From assembly GCA_943735955.1 (NCBI GenBank), contig OX030960.1, positions 10,098,595 through 10,162,594 of the forward strand: a stretch of 64,000 nt of DNA. The letters are read 5' to 3'. Position 1 is the first letter of the stretch; the number at the start of each line of letters is the position of its first letter. The position numbers were made by a program, and so were the translations under genes. Positions 42,833 to 59,100 of this stretch are shown piece by piece. The notes under the pieces are model-generated. The model had not been told where the DNA came from, ran no database searches, and worked only from the letters and a program-made list of their open reading frames with translations. This DNA comes from Piscicola geometra. Taxonomy: Eukaryota > Annelida > Clitellata > Hirudinida > Piscicolidae.

Positions 42833-45800
42833 ATGACGCGCGAACACAAACAAAGGATAATTACATATGCATCAACACATGCATCTACACGCATACATCT
42901 ATACGGATGCTACCACACATATACATCACATATGCGCCCACACACGCGAACACAAACAAAGGATAATTACATATGCATCTACACATGCATCTACACGCAT
43001 ACATCTATACGGATGCTACCACACATATACATTACATACGCGTCCACATACATATAAAGGGTTGTAACGAACTCAACAATTTAATTTCTAAAAAACCTTC
43101 CTGATGAAGCGAATAAGCGAAACATGTCGAAGGTGCCTAACAGTTGAGTTCAAAATATTAAGTTTAATCTTAAATTTAAATTACTTTTAATCTCTCACAT
43201 CGAGAATTAAAAGAATCATTCTAACAGTGTCCTAATACGACCAGTGAAGAATGATACATTACTCACATCGAGAATTTAAAAACCCTAACTGGATTCCTAA
43301 CACGACCAGTAGAGAGTGGTAAGAAGAAAAAGGTAAGTGGTTGACACCTAGATCACTTCCCAGGCCATAAGCCGGAACGCTTTTATGTGACTAACCATCA
43401 CATCATACCATACCTAACCCTATGTGCCGGAAGGCAATGGCTGAAGAAGTGTGAAAGGAAGAAACCTACTTCCTTAAAACACAAATACAAATAAACACAC
43501 GAGGAAATACAAACATCTTCGATACCACTACAATGACGCGCGAACACAAACAAAGGATAATTACATATGCATCAACACATGCATCTACACGCATACATCT
43601 ATACGGATGCTACCACACATATACATCACATATGCGCCCACACGCGCGAACACAAACAAAGGATAATTACATATGCATCTACACATGCATCTACACGCAT
43701 ACATCTATACGGATGCTACCACACATATACATTACATACGCGTCCACATACATATAAAGGGTTGTAACGAACTCAACAATTTAATTTCTAAAAAACCTTC
43801 CTGATGAAGCGAATAAGCGAAACATGTCGAAGGTGCCTAACAGTTGAGTTCAAAATATTAAGTTTAATCTTAAATTTAAATTACTTTTAATCTCTCACAT
43901 CGAGAATTAAAAGAATCATTCTAACAGTGTCCTAATACGACCAGTGAAGAATGATACATTACTCACATCGAGAATTTAAAAACCCTAACTGGATTCCTAA
44001 CACGACCAGTAGAGAGTGGTAAGAAGAAAAAGGTAAGTGGTTGACACCTAGATCACTTCCCAGGCCATAAGCCGGAACGCTTTTATGTGACTAACCATCA
44101 CATCATACCATACCTAACCCTATGTGCCGGAAGGCAATGGCTGAAGAAGTGTGAAAGGAAGAAACCTACTTCCTTAAAACACAAATACAAATAAACACAC
44201 GAGGAAATACAAACATCTTCGATACCACTACAATGACGCGCGAACACAAACAAAGGATAATTACATATGCATCAACACATGCATCTACACGCATACATCT
44301 ATACGGATGCTACCACACATATACATCACATATGCGCCCACACGCGCGAACACAAACAAAGGATAATTACATATGCATCTACACATGCATCTACACGCAT
44401 ACATCTATACGGATGCTACCACACATATACATTACATACGCGTCCACATACATATAAAGGGTTGTAACGAACTCAACAATTTAATTTCTAAAAAACCTTC
44501 CTGATGAAGCGAATAAGCGAAACATGTCGAAGGTGCCTAACAGTTGAGTTCAAAATATTAAGTTTAATCTTAAATTTAAATTACTTTTAATCTCTCACAT
44601 CGAGAATTAAAAGAATCATTCTAACAGTGTCCTAATACGACCAGTGAAGAATGATACATTACTCACATCGAGAATTTAAAAACCCTAACTGGATTCCTAA
44701 CACGACCAGTAGAGAGTGGTAAGAAGAAAAAGGTAAGTGGTTGACACCTAGATCACTTCCCAGGCCATAAGCCGGAACGCTTTTATGTGACTAACCATCA
44801 CATCATACCATACCTAACCCTATGTGCCGGAAGGCAATGGCTGAAGAAGTGTGAAAGGAAGAAACCTACTTCCTTAAAACACAAATACAAATAAACACAC
44901 GAGGAAATACAAACATCTTCGATACCACTACAATGACGCGCGAACACAAACAAAGGATAATTACATATGCATCAACACATGCATCTACACGCATACATCT
45001 ATACGGATGCTACCACACATATACATCACATATGCGCCCACACGCGCGAACACAAACAAAGGATAATTACATATGCATCTACACATGCATCTACACGCAT
45101 ACATCTATACGGATGCTACCACACATATACATTACATACGCGTCCACATACATATAAAGGGTTGTAACGAACTCAACAATTTAATTTCTAAAAAACCTTC
45201 CTGATGAAGCGAATAAGCGAAACATGTCGAAGGTGCCTAACAGTTGAGTTCAAAATATTAAGTTTAATCTTAAATTTAAATTACTTTTAATCTCTCACAT
45301 CGAGAATTAAAAGAATCATTCTAACAGTGTCCTAATACGACCAGTGAAGAATGATACATTACTCACATCGAGAATTTAAAAACCCTAACTGGATTCCTAA
45401 CACGACCAGTAGAGAGTGGTAAGAAGAAAAAGGTAAGTGGTTGACACCTAGATCACTTCCCAGGCCATAAGCCGGAACGCTTTTATGTGACTAACCATCA
45501 CATCATACCATACCTAACCCTATGTGCCGGAAGGCAATGGCTGAAGAAGTGTGAAAGGAAGAAACCTACTTCCTTAAAACACAAATACAAATAAACACAC
45601 GAGGAAATACAAACATCTTCGATACCACTACAATGACGCGCGAACACAAACAAAGGATAATTACATATGCATCAACACATGCATCTACACGCATACATCT
45701 ATACGGATGCTACCACACATATACATCACATATGCGCCCACACGCGCGAACACAAACAAAGGATAATTACATATGCATCTACACATGCATCTACACGCAT

Positions 45801-48800
45801 ACATCTATACGGATGCTACCACACATATACATTACATACGCGTCCACATACATATAAAGGGTTGTAACGAACTCAACAATTTAATTTCTAAAAAACCTTC
45901 CTGATGAAGCGAATAAGCGAAACATGTCGAAGGTGCCTAACAGTTGAGTTCAAAATATTAAGTTTAATCTTAAATTTAAATTACTTTTAATCTCTCACAT
46001 CGAGAATTAAAAGAATCATTCTAACAGTGTCCTAATACGACCAGTGAAGAATGATACATTACTCACATCGAGAATTTAAAAACCCTAACTGGATTCCTAA
46101 CACGACCAGTAGAGAGTGGTAAGAAGAAAAAGGTAAGTGGTTGACACCTAGATCACTTCCCAGGCCATAAGCCGGAACGCTTTTATGTGACTAACCATCA
46201 CATCATACCATACCTAACCCTATGTGCCGGAAGGCAATGGCTGAAGAAGTGTGAAAGGAAGAAACCTACTTCCTTAAAACACAAATACAAATAAACACAC
46301 GAGGAAATACAAACATCTTCGATACCACTACAATGACGCGCGAACACAAACAAAGGATAATTACATATGCATCAACACATGCATCTACACGCATACATCT
46401 ATACGGATGCTACCACACATATACATCACATATGCGCCCACACGCGCGAACACAAACAAAGGATAATTACATATGCATCTACACATGCATCTACACGCAT
46501 ACATCTATACGGATGCTACCACACATATACATTACATACGCGTCCACATACATATAAAGGGTTGTAACGAACTCAACAATTTAATTTCTAAAAAACCTTC
46601 CTGATGAAGCGAATAAGCGAAACATGTCGAAGGTGCCTAACAGTTGAGTTCAAAATATTAAGTTTAATCTTAAATTTAAATTACTTTTAATCTCTCACAT
46701 CGAGAATTAAAAGAATCATTCTAACAGTGTCCTAATACGACCAGTGAAGAATGATACATTACTCACATCGAGAATTTAAAAACCCTAACTGGATTCCTAA
46801 CACGACCAGTAGAGAGTGGTAAGAAGAAAAAGGTAAGTGGTTGACACCTAGATCACTTCCCAGGCCATAAGCCGGAACGCTTTTATGTGACTAACCATCA
46901 CATCATACCATACCTAACCCTATGTGCCGGAAGGCAATGGCTGAAGAAGTGTGAAAGGAAGAAACCTACTTCCTTAAAACACAAATACAAATAAACACAC
47001 GAGGAAATACAAACATCTTCGATACCACTACAATGACGCGCGAACACAAACAAAGGATAATTACATATGCATCAACACATGCATCTACACGCATACATCT
47101 ATACGGATGCTACCACACATATACATCACATATGCGCCCACACGCGCGAACACAAACAAAGGATAATTACATATGCATCTACACATGCATCTACACGCAT
47201 ACATCTATACGGATGCTACCACACATATACATTACATACGCGTCCACATACATATAAAGGGTTGTAACGAACTCAACAATTTAATTTCTAAAAAACCTTC
47301 CTGATGAAGCGAATAAGCGAAACATGTCGAAGGTGCCTAACAGTTGAGTTCAAAATATTAAGTTTAATCTTAAATTTAAATTACTTTTAATCTCTCACAT
47401 CGAGAATTAAAAGAATCATTCTAACAGTGTCCTAATACGACCAGTGAAGAATGATACATTACTCACATCGAGAATTTAAAAACCCTAACTGGATTCCTAA
47501 CACGACCAGTAGAGAGTGGTAAGAAGAAAAAGGTAAGTGGTTGACACCTAGATCACTTCCCAGGCCATAAGCCGGAACGCTTTTATGTGACTAACCATCA
47601 CATCATACCATACCTAACCCTATGTGCCGGAAGGCAATGGCTGAAGAAGTGTGAAAGGAAGAAACCTACTTCCTTAAAACACAAATACAAATAAACACAC
47701 GAGGAAATACAAACATCTTCGATACCACTACAATGACGCGCGAACACAAACAAAGGATAATTACATATGCATCAACACATGCATCTACACGCATACATCT
47801 ATACGGATGCTACCACACATATACATCACATATGCGCCCACACGCGCGAACACAAACAAAGGATAATTACATATGCATCTACACATGCATCTACACGCAT
47901 ACATCTATACGGATGCTACCACACATATACATTACATACGCGTCCACATACATATAAAGGGTTGTAACGAACTCAACAATTTAATTTCTAAAAAACCTTC
48001 CTGATGAAGCGAATAAGCGAAACATGTCGAAGGTGCCTAACAGTTGAGTTCAAAATATTAAGTTTAATCTTAAATTTAAATTACTTTTAATCTCTCACAT
48101 CGAGAATTAAAAGAATCATTCTAACAGTGTCCTAATACGACCAGTGAAGAATGATACATTACTCACATCGAGAATTTAAAAACCCTAACTGGATTCCTAA
48201 CACGACCAGTAGAGAGTGGTAAGAAGAAAAAGGTAAGTGGTTGACACCTAGATCACTTCCCAGGCCATAAGCCGGAACGCTTTTATGTGACTAACCATCA
48301 CATCATACCATACCTAACCCTATGTGCCGGAAGGCAATGGCTGAAGAAGTGTGAAAGGAAGAAACCTACTTCCTTAAAACACAAATACAAATAAACACAC
48401 GAGGAAATACAAACATCTTCGATACCACTACAATGACGCGCGAACACAAACAAAGGATAATTACATATGCATCAACACATGCATCTACACGCATACATCT
48501 ATACGGATGCTACCACACATATACATCACATATGCGCCCACACGCGCGAACACAAACAAAGGATAATTACATATGCATCTACACATGCATCTACACGCAT
48601 ACATCTATACGGATGCTACCACACATATACATTACATACGCGTCCACATACATATAAAGGGTTGTAACGAACTCAACAATTTAATTTCTAAAAAACCTTC
48701 CTGATGAAGCGAATAAGCGAAACATGTCGAAGGTGCCTAACAGTTGAGTTCAAAATATTAAGTTTAATCTTAAATTTAAATTACTTTTAATCTCTCACAT

Positions 48801-51800
48801 CGAGAATTAAAAGAATCATTCTAACAGTGTCCTAATACGACCAGTGAAGAATGATACATTACTCACATCGAGAATTTAAAAACCCTAACTGGATTCCTAA
48901 CACGACCAGTAGAGAGTGGTAAGAAGAAAAAGGTAAGTGGTTGACACCTAGATCACTTCCCAGGCCATAAGCCGGAACGCTTTTATGTGACTAACCATCA
49001 CATCATACCATACCTAACCCTATGTGCCGGAAGGCAATGGCTGAAGAAGTGTGAAAGGAAGAAACCTACTTCCTTAAAACACAAATACAAATAAACACAC
49101 GAGGAAATACAAACATCTTCGATACCACTACAATGACGCGCGAACACAAACAAAGGATAATTACATATGCATCAACACATGCATCTACACGCATACATCT
49201 ATACGGATGCTACCACACATATACATCACATATGCGCCCACACGCGCGAACACAAACAAAGGATAATTACATATGCATCTACACATGCATCTACACGCAT
49301 ACATCTATACGGATGCTACCACACATATACATTACATACGCGTCCACATACATATAAAGGGTTGTAACGAACTCAACAATTTAATTTCTAAAAAACCTTC
49401 CTGATGAAGCGAATAAGCGAAACATGTCGAAGGTGCCTAACAGTTGAGTTCAAAATATTAAGTTTAATCTTAAATTTAAATTACTTTTAATCTCTCACAT
49501 CGAGAATTAAAAGAATCATTCTAACAGTGTCCTAATACGACCAGTGAAGAATGATACATTACTCACATCGAGAATTTAAAAACCCTAACTGGATTCCTAA
49601 CACGACCAGTAGAGAGTGGTAAGAAGAAAAAGGTAAGTGGTTGACACCTAGATCACTTCCCAGGCCATAAGCCGGAACGCTTTTATGTGACTAACCATCA
49701 CATCATACCATACCTAACCCTATGTGCCGGAAGGCAATGGCTGAAGAAGTGTGAAAGGAAGAAACCTACTTCCTTAAAACACAAATACAAATAAACACAC
49801 GAGGAAATACAAACATCTTCGATACCACTACAATGACGCGCGAACACAAACAAAGGATAATTACATATGCATCAACACATGCATCTACACGCATACATCT
49901 ATACGGATGCTACCACACATATACATCACATATGCGCCCACACGCGCGAACACAAACAAAGGATAATTACATATGCATCTACACATGCATCTACACGCAT
50001 ACATCTATACGGATGCTACCACACATATACATTACATACGCGTCCACATACATATAAAGGGTTGTAACGAACTCAACAATTTAATTTCTAAAAAACCTTC
50101 CTGATGAAGCGAATAAGCGAAACATGTCGAAGGTGCCTAACAGTTGAGTTCAAAATATTAAGTTTAATCTTAAATTTAAATTACTTTTAATCTCTCACAT
50201 CGAGAATTAAAAGAATCATTCTAACAGTGTCCTAATACGACCAGTGAAGAATGATACATTACTCACATCGAGAATTTAAAAACCCTAACTGGATTCCTAA
50301 CACGACCAGTAGAGAGTGGTAAGAAGAAAAAGGTAAGTGGTTGACACCTAGATCACTTCCCAGGCCATAAGCCGGAACGCTTTTATGTGACTAACCATCA
50401 CATCATACCATACCTAACCCTATGTGCCGGAAGGCAATGGCTGAAGAAGTGTGAAAGGAAGAAACCTACTTCCTTAAAACACAAATACAAATAAACACAC
50501 GAGGAAATACAAACATCTTCGATACCACTACAATGACGCGCGAACACAAACAAAGGATAATTACATATGCATCAACACATGCATCTACACGCATACATCT
50601 ATACGGATGCTACCACACATATACATCACATATGCGCCCACACGCGCGAACACAAACAAAGGATAATTACATATGCATCTACACATGCATCTACACGCAT
50701 ACATCTATACGGATGCTACCACACATATACATTACATACGCGTCCACATACATATAAAGGGTTGTAACGAACTCAACAATTTAATTTCTAAAAAACCTTC
50801 CTGATGAAGCGAATAAGCGAAACATGTCGAAGGTGCCTAACAGTTGAGTTCAAAATATTAAGTTTAATCTTAAATTTAAATTACTTTTAATCTCTCACAT
50901 CGAGAATTAAAAGAATCATTCTAACAGTGTCCTAATACGACCAGTGAAGAATGATACATTACTCACATCGAGAATTTAAAAACCCTAACTGGATTCCTAA
51001 CACGACCAGTAGAGAGTGGTAAGAAGAAAAAGGTAAGTGGTTGACACCTAGATCACTTCCCAGGCCATAAGCCGGAACGCTTTTATGTGACTAACCATCA
51101 CATCATACCATACCTAACCCTATGTGCCGGAAGGCAATGGCTGAAGAAGTGTGAAAGGAAGAAACCTACTTCCTTAAAACACAAATACAAATAAACACAC
51201 GAGGAAATACAAACATCTTCGATACCACTACAATGACGCGCGAACACAAACAAAGGATAATTACATATGCATCAACACATGCATCTACACGCATACATCT
51301 ATACGGATGCTACCACACATATACATCACATATGCGCCCACACGCGCGAACACAAACAAAGGATAATTACATATGCATCTACACATGCATCTACACGCAT
51401 ACATCTATACGGATGCTACCACACATATACATTACATACGCGTCCACATACATATAAAGGGTTGTAACGAACTCAACAATTTAATTTCTAAAAAACCTTC
51501 CTGATGAAGCGAATAAGCGAAACATGTCGAAGGTGCCTAACAGTTGAGTTCAAAATATTAAGTTTAATCTTAAATTTAAATTACTTTTAATCTCTCACAT
51601 CGAGAATTAAAAGAATCATTCTAACAGTGTCCTAATACGACCAGTGAAGAATGATACATTACTCACATCGAGAATTTAAAAACCCTAACTGGATTCCTAA
51701 CACGACCAGTAGAGAGTGGTAAGAAGAAAAAGGTAAGTGGTTGACACCTAGATCACTTCCCAGGCCATAAGCCGGAACGCTTTTATGTGACTAACCATCA

Positions 51801-54800
51801 CATCATACCATACCTAACCCTATGTGCCGGAAGGCAATGGCTGAAGAAGTGTGAAAGGAAGAAACCTACTTCCTTAAAACACAAATACAAATAAACACAC
51901 GAGGAAATACAAACATCTTCGATACCACTACAATGACGCGCGAACACAAACAAAGGATAATTACATATGCATCAACACATGCATCTACACGCATACATCT
52001 ATACGGATGCTACCACACATATACATCACATATGCGCCCACACGCGCGAACACAAACAAAGGATAATTACATATGCATCTACACATGCATCTACACGCAT
52101 ACATCTATACGGATGCTACCACACATATACATTACATACGCGTCCACATACATATAAAGGGTTGTAACGAACTCAACAATTTAATTTCTAAAAAACCTTC
52201 CTGATGAAGCGAATAAGCGAAACATGTCGAAGGTGCCTAACAGTTGAGTTCAAAATATTAAGTTTAATCTTAAATTTAAATTACTTTTAATCTCTCACAT
52301 CGAGAATTAAAAGAATCATTCTAACAGTGTCCTAATACGACCAGTGAAGAATGATACATTACTCACATCGAGAATTTAAAAACCCTAACTGGATTCCTAA
52401 CACGACCAGTAGAGAGTGGTAAGAAGAAAAAGGTAAGTGGTTGACACCTAGATCACTTCCCAGGCCATAAGCCGGAACGCTTTTATGTGACTAACCATCA
52501 CATCATACCATACCTAACCCTATGTGCCGGAAGGCAATGGCTGAAGAAGTGTGAAAGGAAGAAACCTACTTCCTTAAAACACAAATACAAATAAACACAC
52601 GAGGAAATACAAACATCTTCGATACCACTACAATGACGCGCGAACACAAACAAAGGATAATTACATATGCATCAACACATGCATCTACACGCATACATCT
52701 ATACGGATGCTACCACACATATACATCACATATGCGCCCACACGCGCGAACACAAACAAAGGATAATTACATATGCATCTACACATGCATCTACACGCAT
52801 ACATCTATACGGATGCTACCACACATATACATTACATACGCGTCCACATACATATAAAGGGTTGTAACGAACTCAACAATTTAATTTCTAAAAAACCTTC
52901 CTGATGAAGCGAATAAGCGAAACATGTCGAAGGTGCCTAACAGTTGAGTTCAAAATATTAAGTTTAATCTTAAATTTAAATTACTTTTAATCTCTCACAT
53001 CGAGAATTAAAAGAATCATTCTAACAGTGTCCTAATACGACCAGTGAAGAATGATACATTACTCACATCGAGAATTTAAAAACCCTAACTGGATTCCTAA
53101 CACGACCAGTAGAGAGTGGTAAGAAGAAAAAGGTAAGTGGTTGACACCTAGATCACTTCCCAGGCCATAAGCCGGAACGCTTTTATGTGACTAACCATCA
53201 CATCATACCATACCTAACCCTATGTGCCGGAAGGCAATGGCTGAAGAAGTGTGAAAGGAAGAAACCTACTTCCTTAAAACACAAATACAAATAAACACAC
53301 GAGGAAATACAAACATCTTCGATACCACTACAATGACGCGCGAACACAAACAAAGGATAATTACATATGCATCAACACATGCATCTACACGCATACATCT
53401 ATACGGATGCTACCACACATATACATCACATATGCGCCCACACGCGCGAACACAAACAAAGGATAATTACATATGCATCTACACATGCATCTACACGCAT
53501 ACATCTATACGGATGCTACCACACATATACATTACATACGCGTCCACATACATATAAAGGGTTGTAACGAACTCAACAATTTAATTTCTAAAAAACCTTC
53601 CTGATGAAGCGAATAAGCGAAACATGTCGAAGGTGCCTAACAGTTGAGTTCAAAATATTAAGTTTAATCTTAAATTTAAATTACTTTTAATCTCTCACAT
53701 CGAGAATTAAAAGAATCATTCTAACAGTGTCCTAATACGACCAGTGAAGAATGATACATTACTCACATCGAGAATTTAAAAACCCTAACTGGATTCCTAA
53801 CACGACCAGTAGAGAGTGGTAAGAAGAAAAAGGTAAGTGGTTGACACCTAGATCACTTCCCAGGCCATAAGCCGGAACGCTTTTATGTGACTAACCATCA
53901 CATCATACCATACCTAACCCTATGTGCCGGAAGGCAATGGCTGAAGAAGTGTGAAAGGAAGAAACCTACTTCCTTAAAACACAAATACAAATAAACACAC
54001 GAGGAAATACAAACATCTTCGATACCACTACAATGACGCGCGAACACAAACAAAGGATAATTACATATGCATCAACACATGCATCTACACGCATACATCT
54101 ATACGGATGCTACCACACATATACATCACATATGCGCCCACACGCGCGAACACAAACAAAGGATAATTACATATGCATCTACACATGCATCTACACGCAT
54201 ACATCTATACGGATGCTACCACACATATACATTACATACGCGTCCACATACATATAAAGGGTTGTAACGAACTCAACAATTTAATTTCTAAAAAACCTTC
54301 CTGATGAAGCGAATAAGCGAAACATGTCGAAGGTGCCTAACAGTTGAGTTCAAAATATTAAGTTTAATCTTAAATTTAAATTACTTTTAATCTCTCACAT
54401 CGAGAATTAAAAGAATCATTCTAACAGTGTCCTAATACGACCAGTGAAGAATGATACATTACTCACATCGAGAATTTAAAAACCCTAACTGGATTCCTAA
54501 CACGACCAGTAGAGAGTGGTAAGAAGAAAAAGGTAAGTGGTTGACACCTAGATCACTTCCCAGGCCATAAGCCGGAACGCTTTTATGTGACTAACCATCA
54601 CATCATACCATACCTAACCCTATGTGCCGGAAGGCAATGGCTGAAGAAGTGTGAAAGGAAGAAACCTACTTCCTTAAAACACAAATACAAATAAACACAC
54701 GAGGAAATACAAACATCTTCGATACCACTACAATGACGCGCGAACACAAACAAAGGATAATTACATATGCATCAACACATGCATCTACACGCATACATCT

Positions 54801-55432
54801 ATACGGATGCTACCACACATATACATCACATATGCGCCCACACGCGCGAACACAAACAAAGGATAATTACATATGCATCTACACATGCATCTACACGCAT
54901 ACATCTATACGGATGCTACCACACATATACATTACATACGCGTCCACATACATATAAAGGGTTGTAACGAACTCAACAATTTAATTTCTAAAAAACCTTC
55001 CTGATGAAGCGAATAAGCGAAACATGTCGAAGGTGCCTAACAGTTGAGTTCAAAATATTAAGTTTAATCTTAAATTTAAATTACTTTTAATCTCTCACAT
55101 CGAGAATTAAAAGAATCATTCTAACAGTGTCCTAATACGACCAGTGAAGAATGATACATTACTCACATCGAGAATTTAAAAACCCTAACTGGATTCCTAA
55201 CACGACCAGTAGAGAGTGGTAAGAAGAAAAAGGTAAGTGGTTGACACCTAGATCACTTCCCAGGCCATAAGCCGGAACGCTTTTATGTGACTAACCATCA
55301 CATCATACCATACCTAACCCTATGTGCCGGAAGGCAATGGCTGAAGAAGTGTGAAAGGAAGAAACCTACTTCCTTAAAACACAAATACAAATAAACACAC
55401 GAGGAAATACAAACATCTTCGATACCACTACA

Positions 55433-56132
55433 ATGACGCGCGAACACAAACAAAGGATAATTACATATGCATCAACACATGCATCTACACGCATACATCT
55501 ATACGGATGCTACCACACATATACATCACATATGCGCCCACACGCGCGAACACAAACAAAGGATAATTACATATGCATCTACACATGCATCTACACGCAT
55601 ACATCTATACGGATGCTACCACACATATACATTACATACGCGTCCACATACATATAAAGGGTTGTAACGAACTCAACAATTTAATTTCTAAAAAACCTTC
55701 CTGATGAAGCGAATAAGCGAAACATGTCGAAGGTGCCTAACAGTTGAGTTCAAAATATTAAGTTTAATCTTAAATTTAAATTACTCTTAATCTCTCACAT
55801 CGAGAATTAAAAGAATCATTCTAACAGTGTCCTAATACGACCAGTGAAGAATGATACATTACTCACATCGAGAATTTAAAAACCCTAACTGGATTCCTAA
55901 CACGACCAGTAGAGAGTGGTAAGAAGAAAAAGGTAAGTGGTTGACACCTAGATCACTTCCCAGGCCATAAGCCGGAACGCTTTTATGTGACTAACCATCA
56001 CATCATACCATACCTAACCCTATATGCCGGAAGGCAATGGCTGAAGAAGTGTGAAAGGAAGAAACCTACTTCCTTAAAACACAAATACAAATAAACACAC
56101 GAGGAAATACAAACATCTTCGATACCACTACA
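55433..56132 (+). repeat. Variant monomer with two substitutions
   Basis: T to C at 55786 and G to A at 56024, 238 bases apart in one copy, in an array where dozens of neighbours have no visible change. Useful as an anchor for checking array length. Confidence 0.85.
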
Positions 56133-59100
56133 ATGACGCGCGAACACAAACAAAGGATAATTACATATGCATCAACACATGCATCTACACGCATACATCT
56201 ATACGGATGCTACCACACATATACATCACATATGCGCCCACACGCGCGAACACAAACAAAGGATAATTACATATGCATCTACACATGCATCTACACGCAT
56301 ACATCTATACGGATGCTACCACACATATACATTACATACGCGTCCACATACATATAAAGGGTTGTAACGAACTCAACAATTTAATTTCTAAAAAACCTTC
56401 CTGATGAAGCGAATAAGCGAAACATGTCGAAGGTGCCTAACAGTTGAGTTCAAAATATTAAGTTTAATCTTAAATTTAAATTACTTTTAATCTCTCACAT
56501 CGAGAATTAAAAGAATCATTCTAACAGTGTCCTAATACGACCAGTGAAGAATGATACATTACTCACATCGAGAATTTAAAAACCCTAACTGGATTCCTAA
56601 CACGACCAGTAGAGAGTGGTAAGAAGAAAAAGGTAAGTGGTTGACACCTAGATCACTTCCCAGGCCATAAGCCGGAACGCTTTTATGTGACTAACCATCA
56701 CATCATACCATACCTAACCCTATGTGCCGGAAGGCAATGGCTGAAGAAGTGTGAAAGGAAGAAACCTACTTCCTTAAAACACAAATACAAATAAACACAC
56801 GAGGAAATACAAACATCTTCGATACCACTACAATGACGCGCGAACACAAACAAAGGATAATTACATATGCATCAACACATGCATCTACACGCATACATCT
56901 ATACGGATGCTACCACACATATACATCACATATGCGCCCACACGCGCGAACACAAACAAAGGATAATTACATATGCATCTACACATGCATCTACACGCAT
57001 ACATCTATACGGATGCTACCACACATATACATTACATACGCGTCCACATACATATAAAGGGTTGTAACGAACTCAACAATTTAATTTCTAAAAAACCTTC
57101 CTGATGAAGCGAATAAGCGAAACATGTCGAAGGTGCCTAACAGTTGAGTTCAAAATATTAAGTTTAATCTTAAATTTAAATTACTTTTAATCTCTCACAT
57201 CGAGAATTAAAAGAATCATTCTAACAGTGTCCTAATACGACCAGTGAAGAATGATACATTACTCACATCGAGAATTTAAAAACCCTAACTGGATTCCTAA
57301 CACGACCAGTAGAGAGTGGTAAGAAGAAAAAGGTAAGTGGTTGACACCTAGATCACTTCCCAGGCCATAAGCCGGAACGCTTTTATGTGACTAACCATCA
57401 CATCATACCATACCTAACCCTATGTGCCGGAAGGCAATGGCTGAAGAAGTGTGAAAGGAAGAAACCTACTTCCTTAAAACACAAATACAAATAAACACAC
57501 GAGGAAATACAAACATCTTCGATACCACTACAATGACGCGCGAACACAAACAAAGGATAATTACATATGCATCAACACATGCATCTACACGCATACATCT
57601 ATACGGATGCTACCACACATATACATCACATATGCGCCCACACGCGCGAACACAAACAAAGGATAATTACATATGCATCTACACATGCATCTACACGCAT
57701 ACATCTATACGGATGCTACCACACATATACATTACATACGCGTCCACATACATATAAAGGGTTGTAACGAACTCAACAATTTAATTTCTAAAAAACCTTC
57801 CTGATGAAGCGAATAAGCGAAACATGTCGAAGGTGCCTAACAGTTGAGTTCAAAATATTAAGTTTAATCTTAAATTTAAATTACTTTTAATCTCTCACAT
57901 CGAGAATTAAAAGAATCATTCTAACAGTGTCCTAATACGACCAGTGAAGAATGATACATTACTCACATCGAGAATTTAAAAACCCTAACTGGATTCCTAA
58001 CACGACCAGTAGAGAGTGGTAAGAAGAAAAAGGTAAGTGGTTGACACCTAGATCACTTCCCAGGCCATAAGCCGGAACGCTTTTATGTGACTAACCATCA
58101 CATCATACCATACCTAACCCTATGTGCCGGAAGGCAATGGCTGAAGAAGTGTGAAAGGAAGAAACCTACTTCCTTAAAACACAAATACAAATAAACACAC
58201 GAGGAAATACAAACATCTTCGATACCACTACAATGACGCGCGAACACAAACAAAGGATAATTACATATGCATCAACACATGCATCTACACGCATACATCT
58301 ATACGGATGCTACCACACATATACATCACATATGCGCCCACACGCGCGAACACAAACAAAGGATAATTACATATGCATCTACACATGCATCTACACGCAT
58401 ACATCTATACGGATGCTACCACACATATACATTACATACGCGTCCACATACATATAAAGGGTTGTAACGAACTCAACAATTTAATTTCTAAAAAACCTTC
58501 CTGATGAAGCGAATAAGCGAAACATGTCGAAGGTGCCTAACAGTTGAGTTCAAAATATTAAGTTTAATCTTAAATTTAAATTACTTTTAATCTCTCACAT
58601 CGAGAATTAAAAGAATCATTCTAACAGTGTCCTAATACGACCAGTGAAGAATGATACATTACTCACATCGAGAATTTAAAAACCCTAACTGGATTCCTAA
58701 CACGACCAGTAGAGAGTGGTAAGAAGAAAAAGGTAAGTGGTTGACACCTAGATCACTTCCCAGGCCATAAGCCGGAACGCTTTTATGTGACTAACCATCA
58801 CATCATACCATACCTAACCCTATGTGCCGGAAGGCAATGGCTGAAGAAGTGTGAAAGGAAGAAACCTACTTCCTTAAAACACAAATACAAATAAACACAC
58901 GAGGAAATACAAACATCTTCGATACCACTACAATGACGCGCGAACACAAACAAAGGATAATTACATATGCATCAACACATGCATCTACACGCATACATCT
59001 ATACGGATGCTACCACACATATACATCACATATGCGCCCACACGCGCGAACACAAACAAAGGATAATTACATATGCATCTACACATGCATCTACACGCAT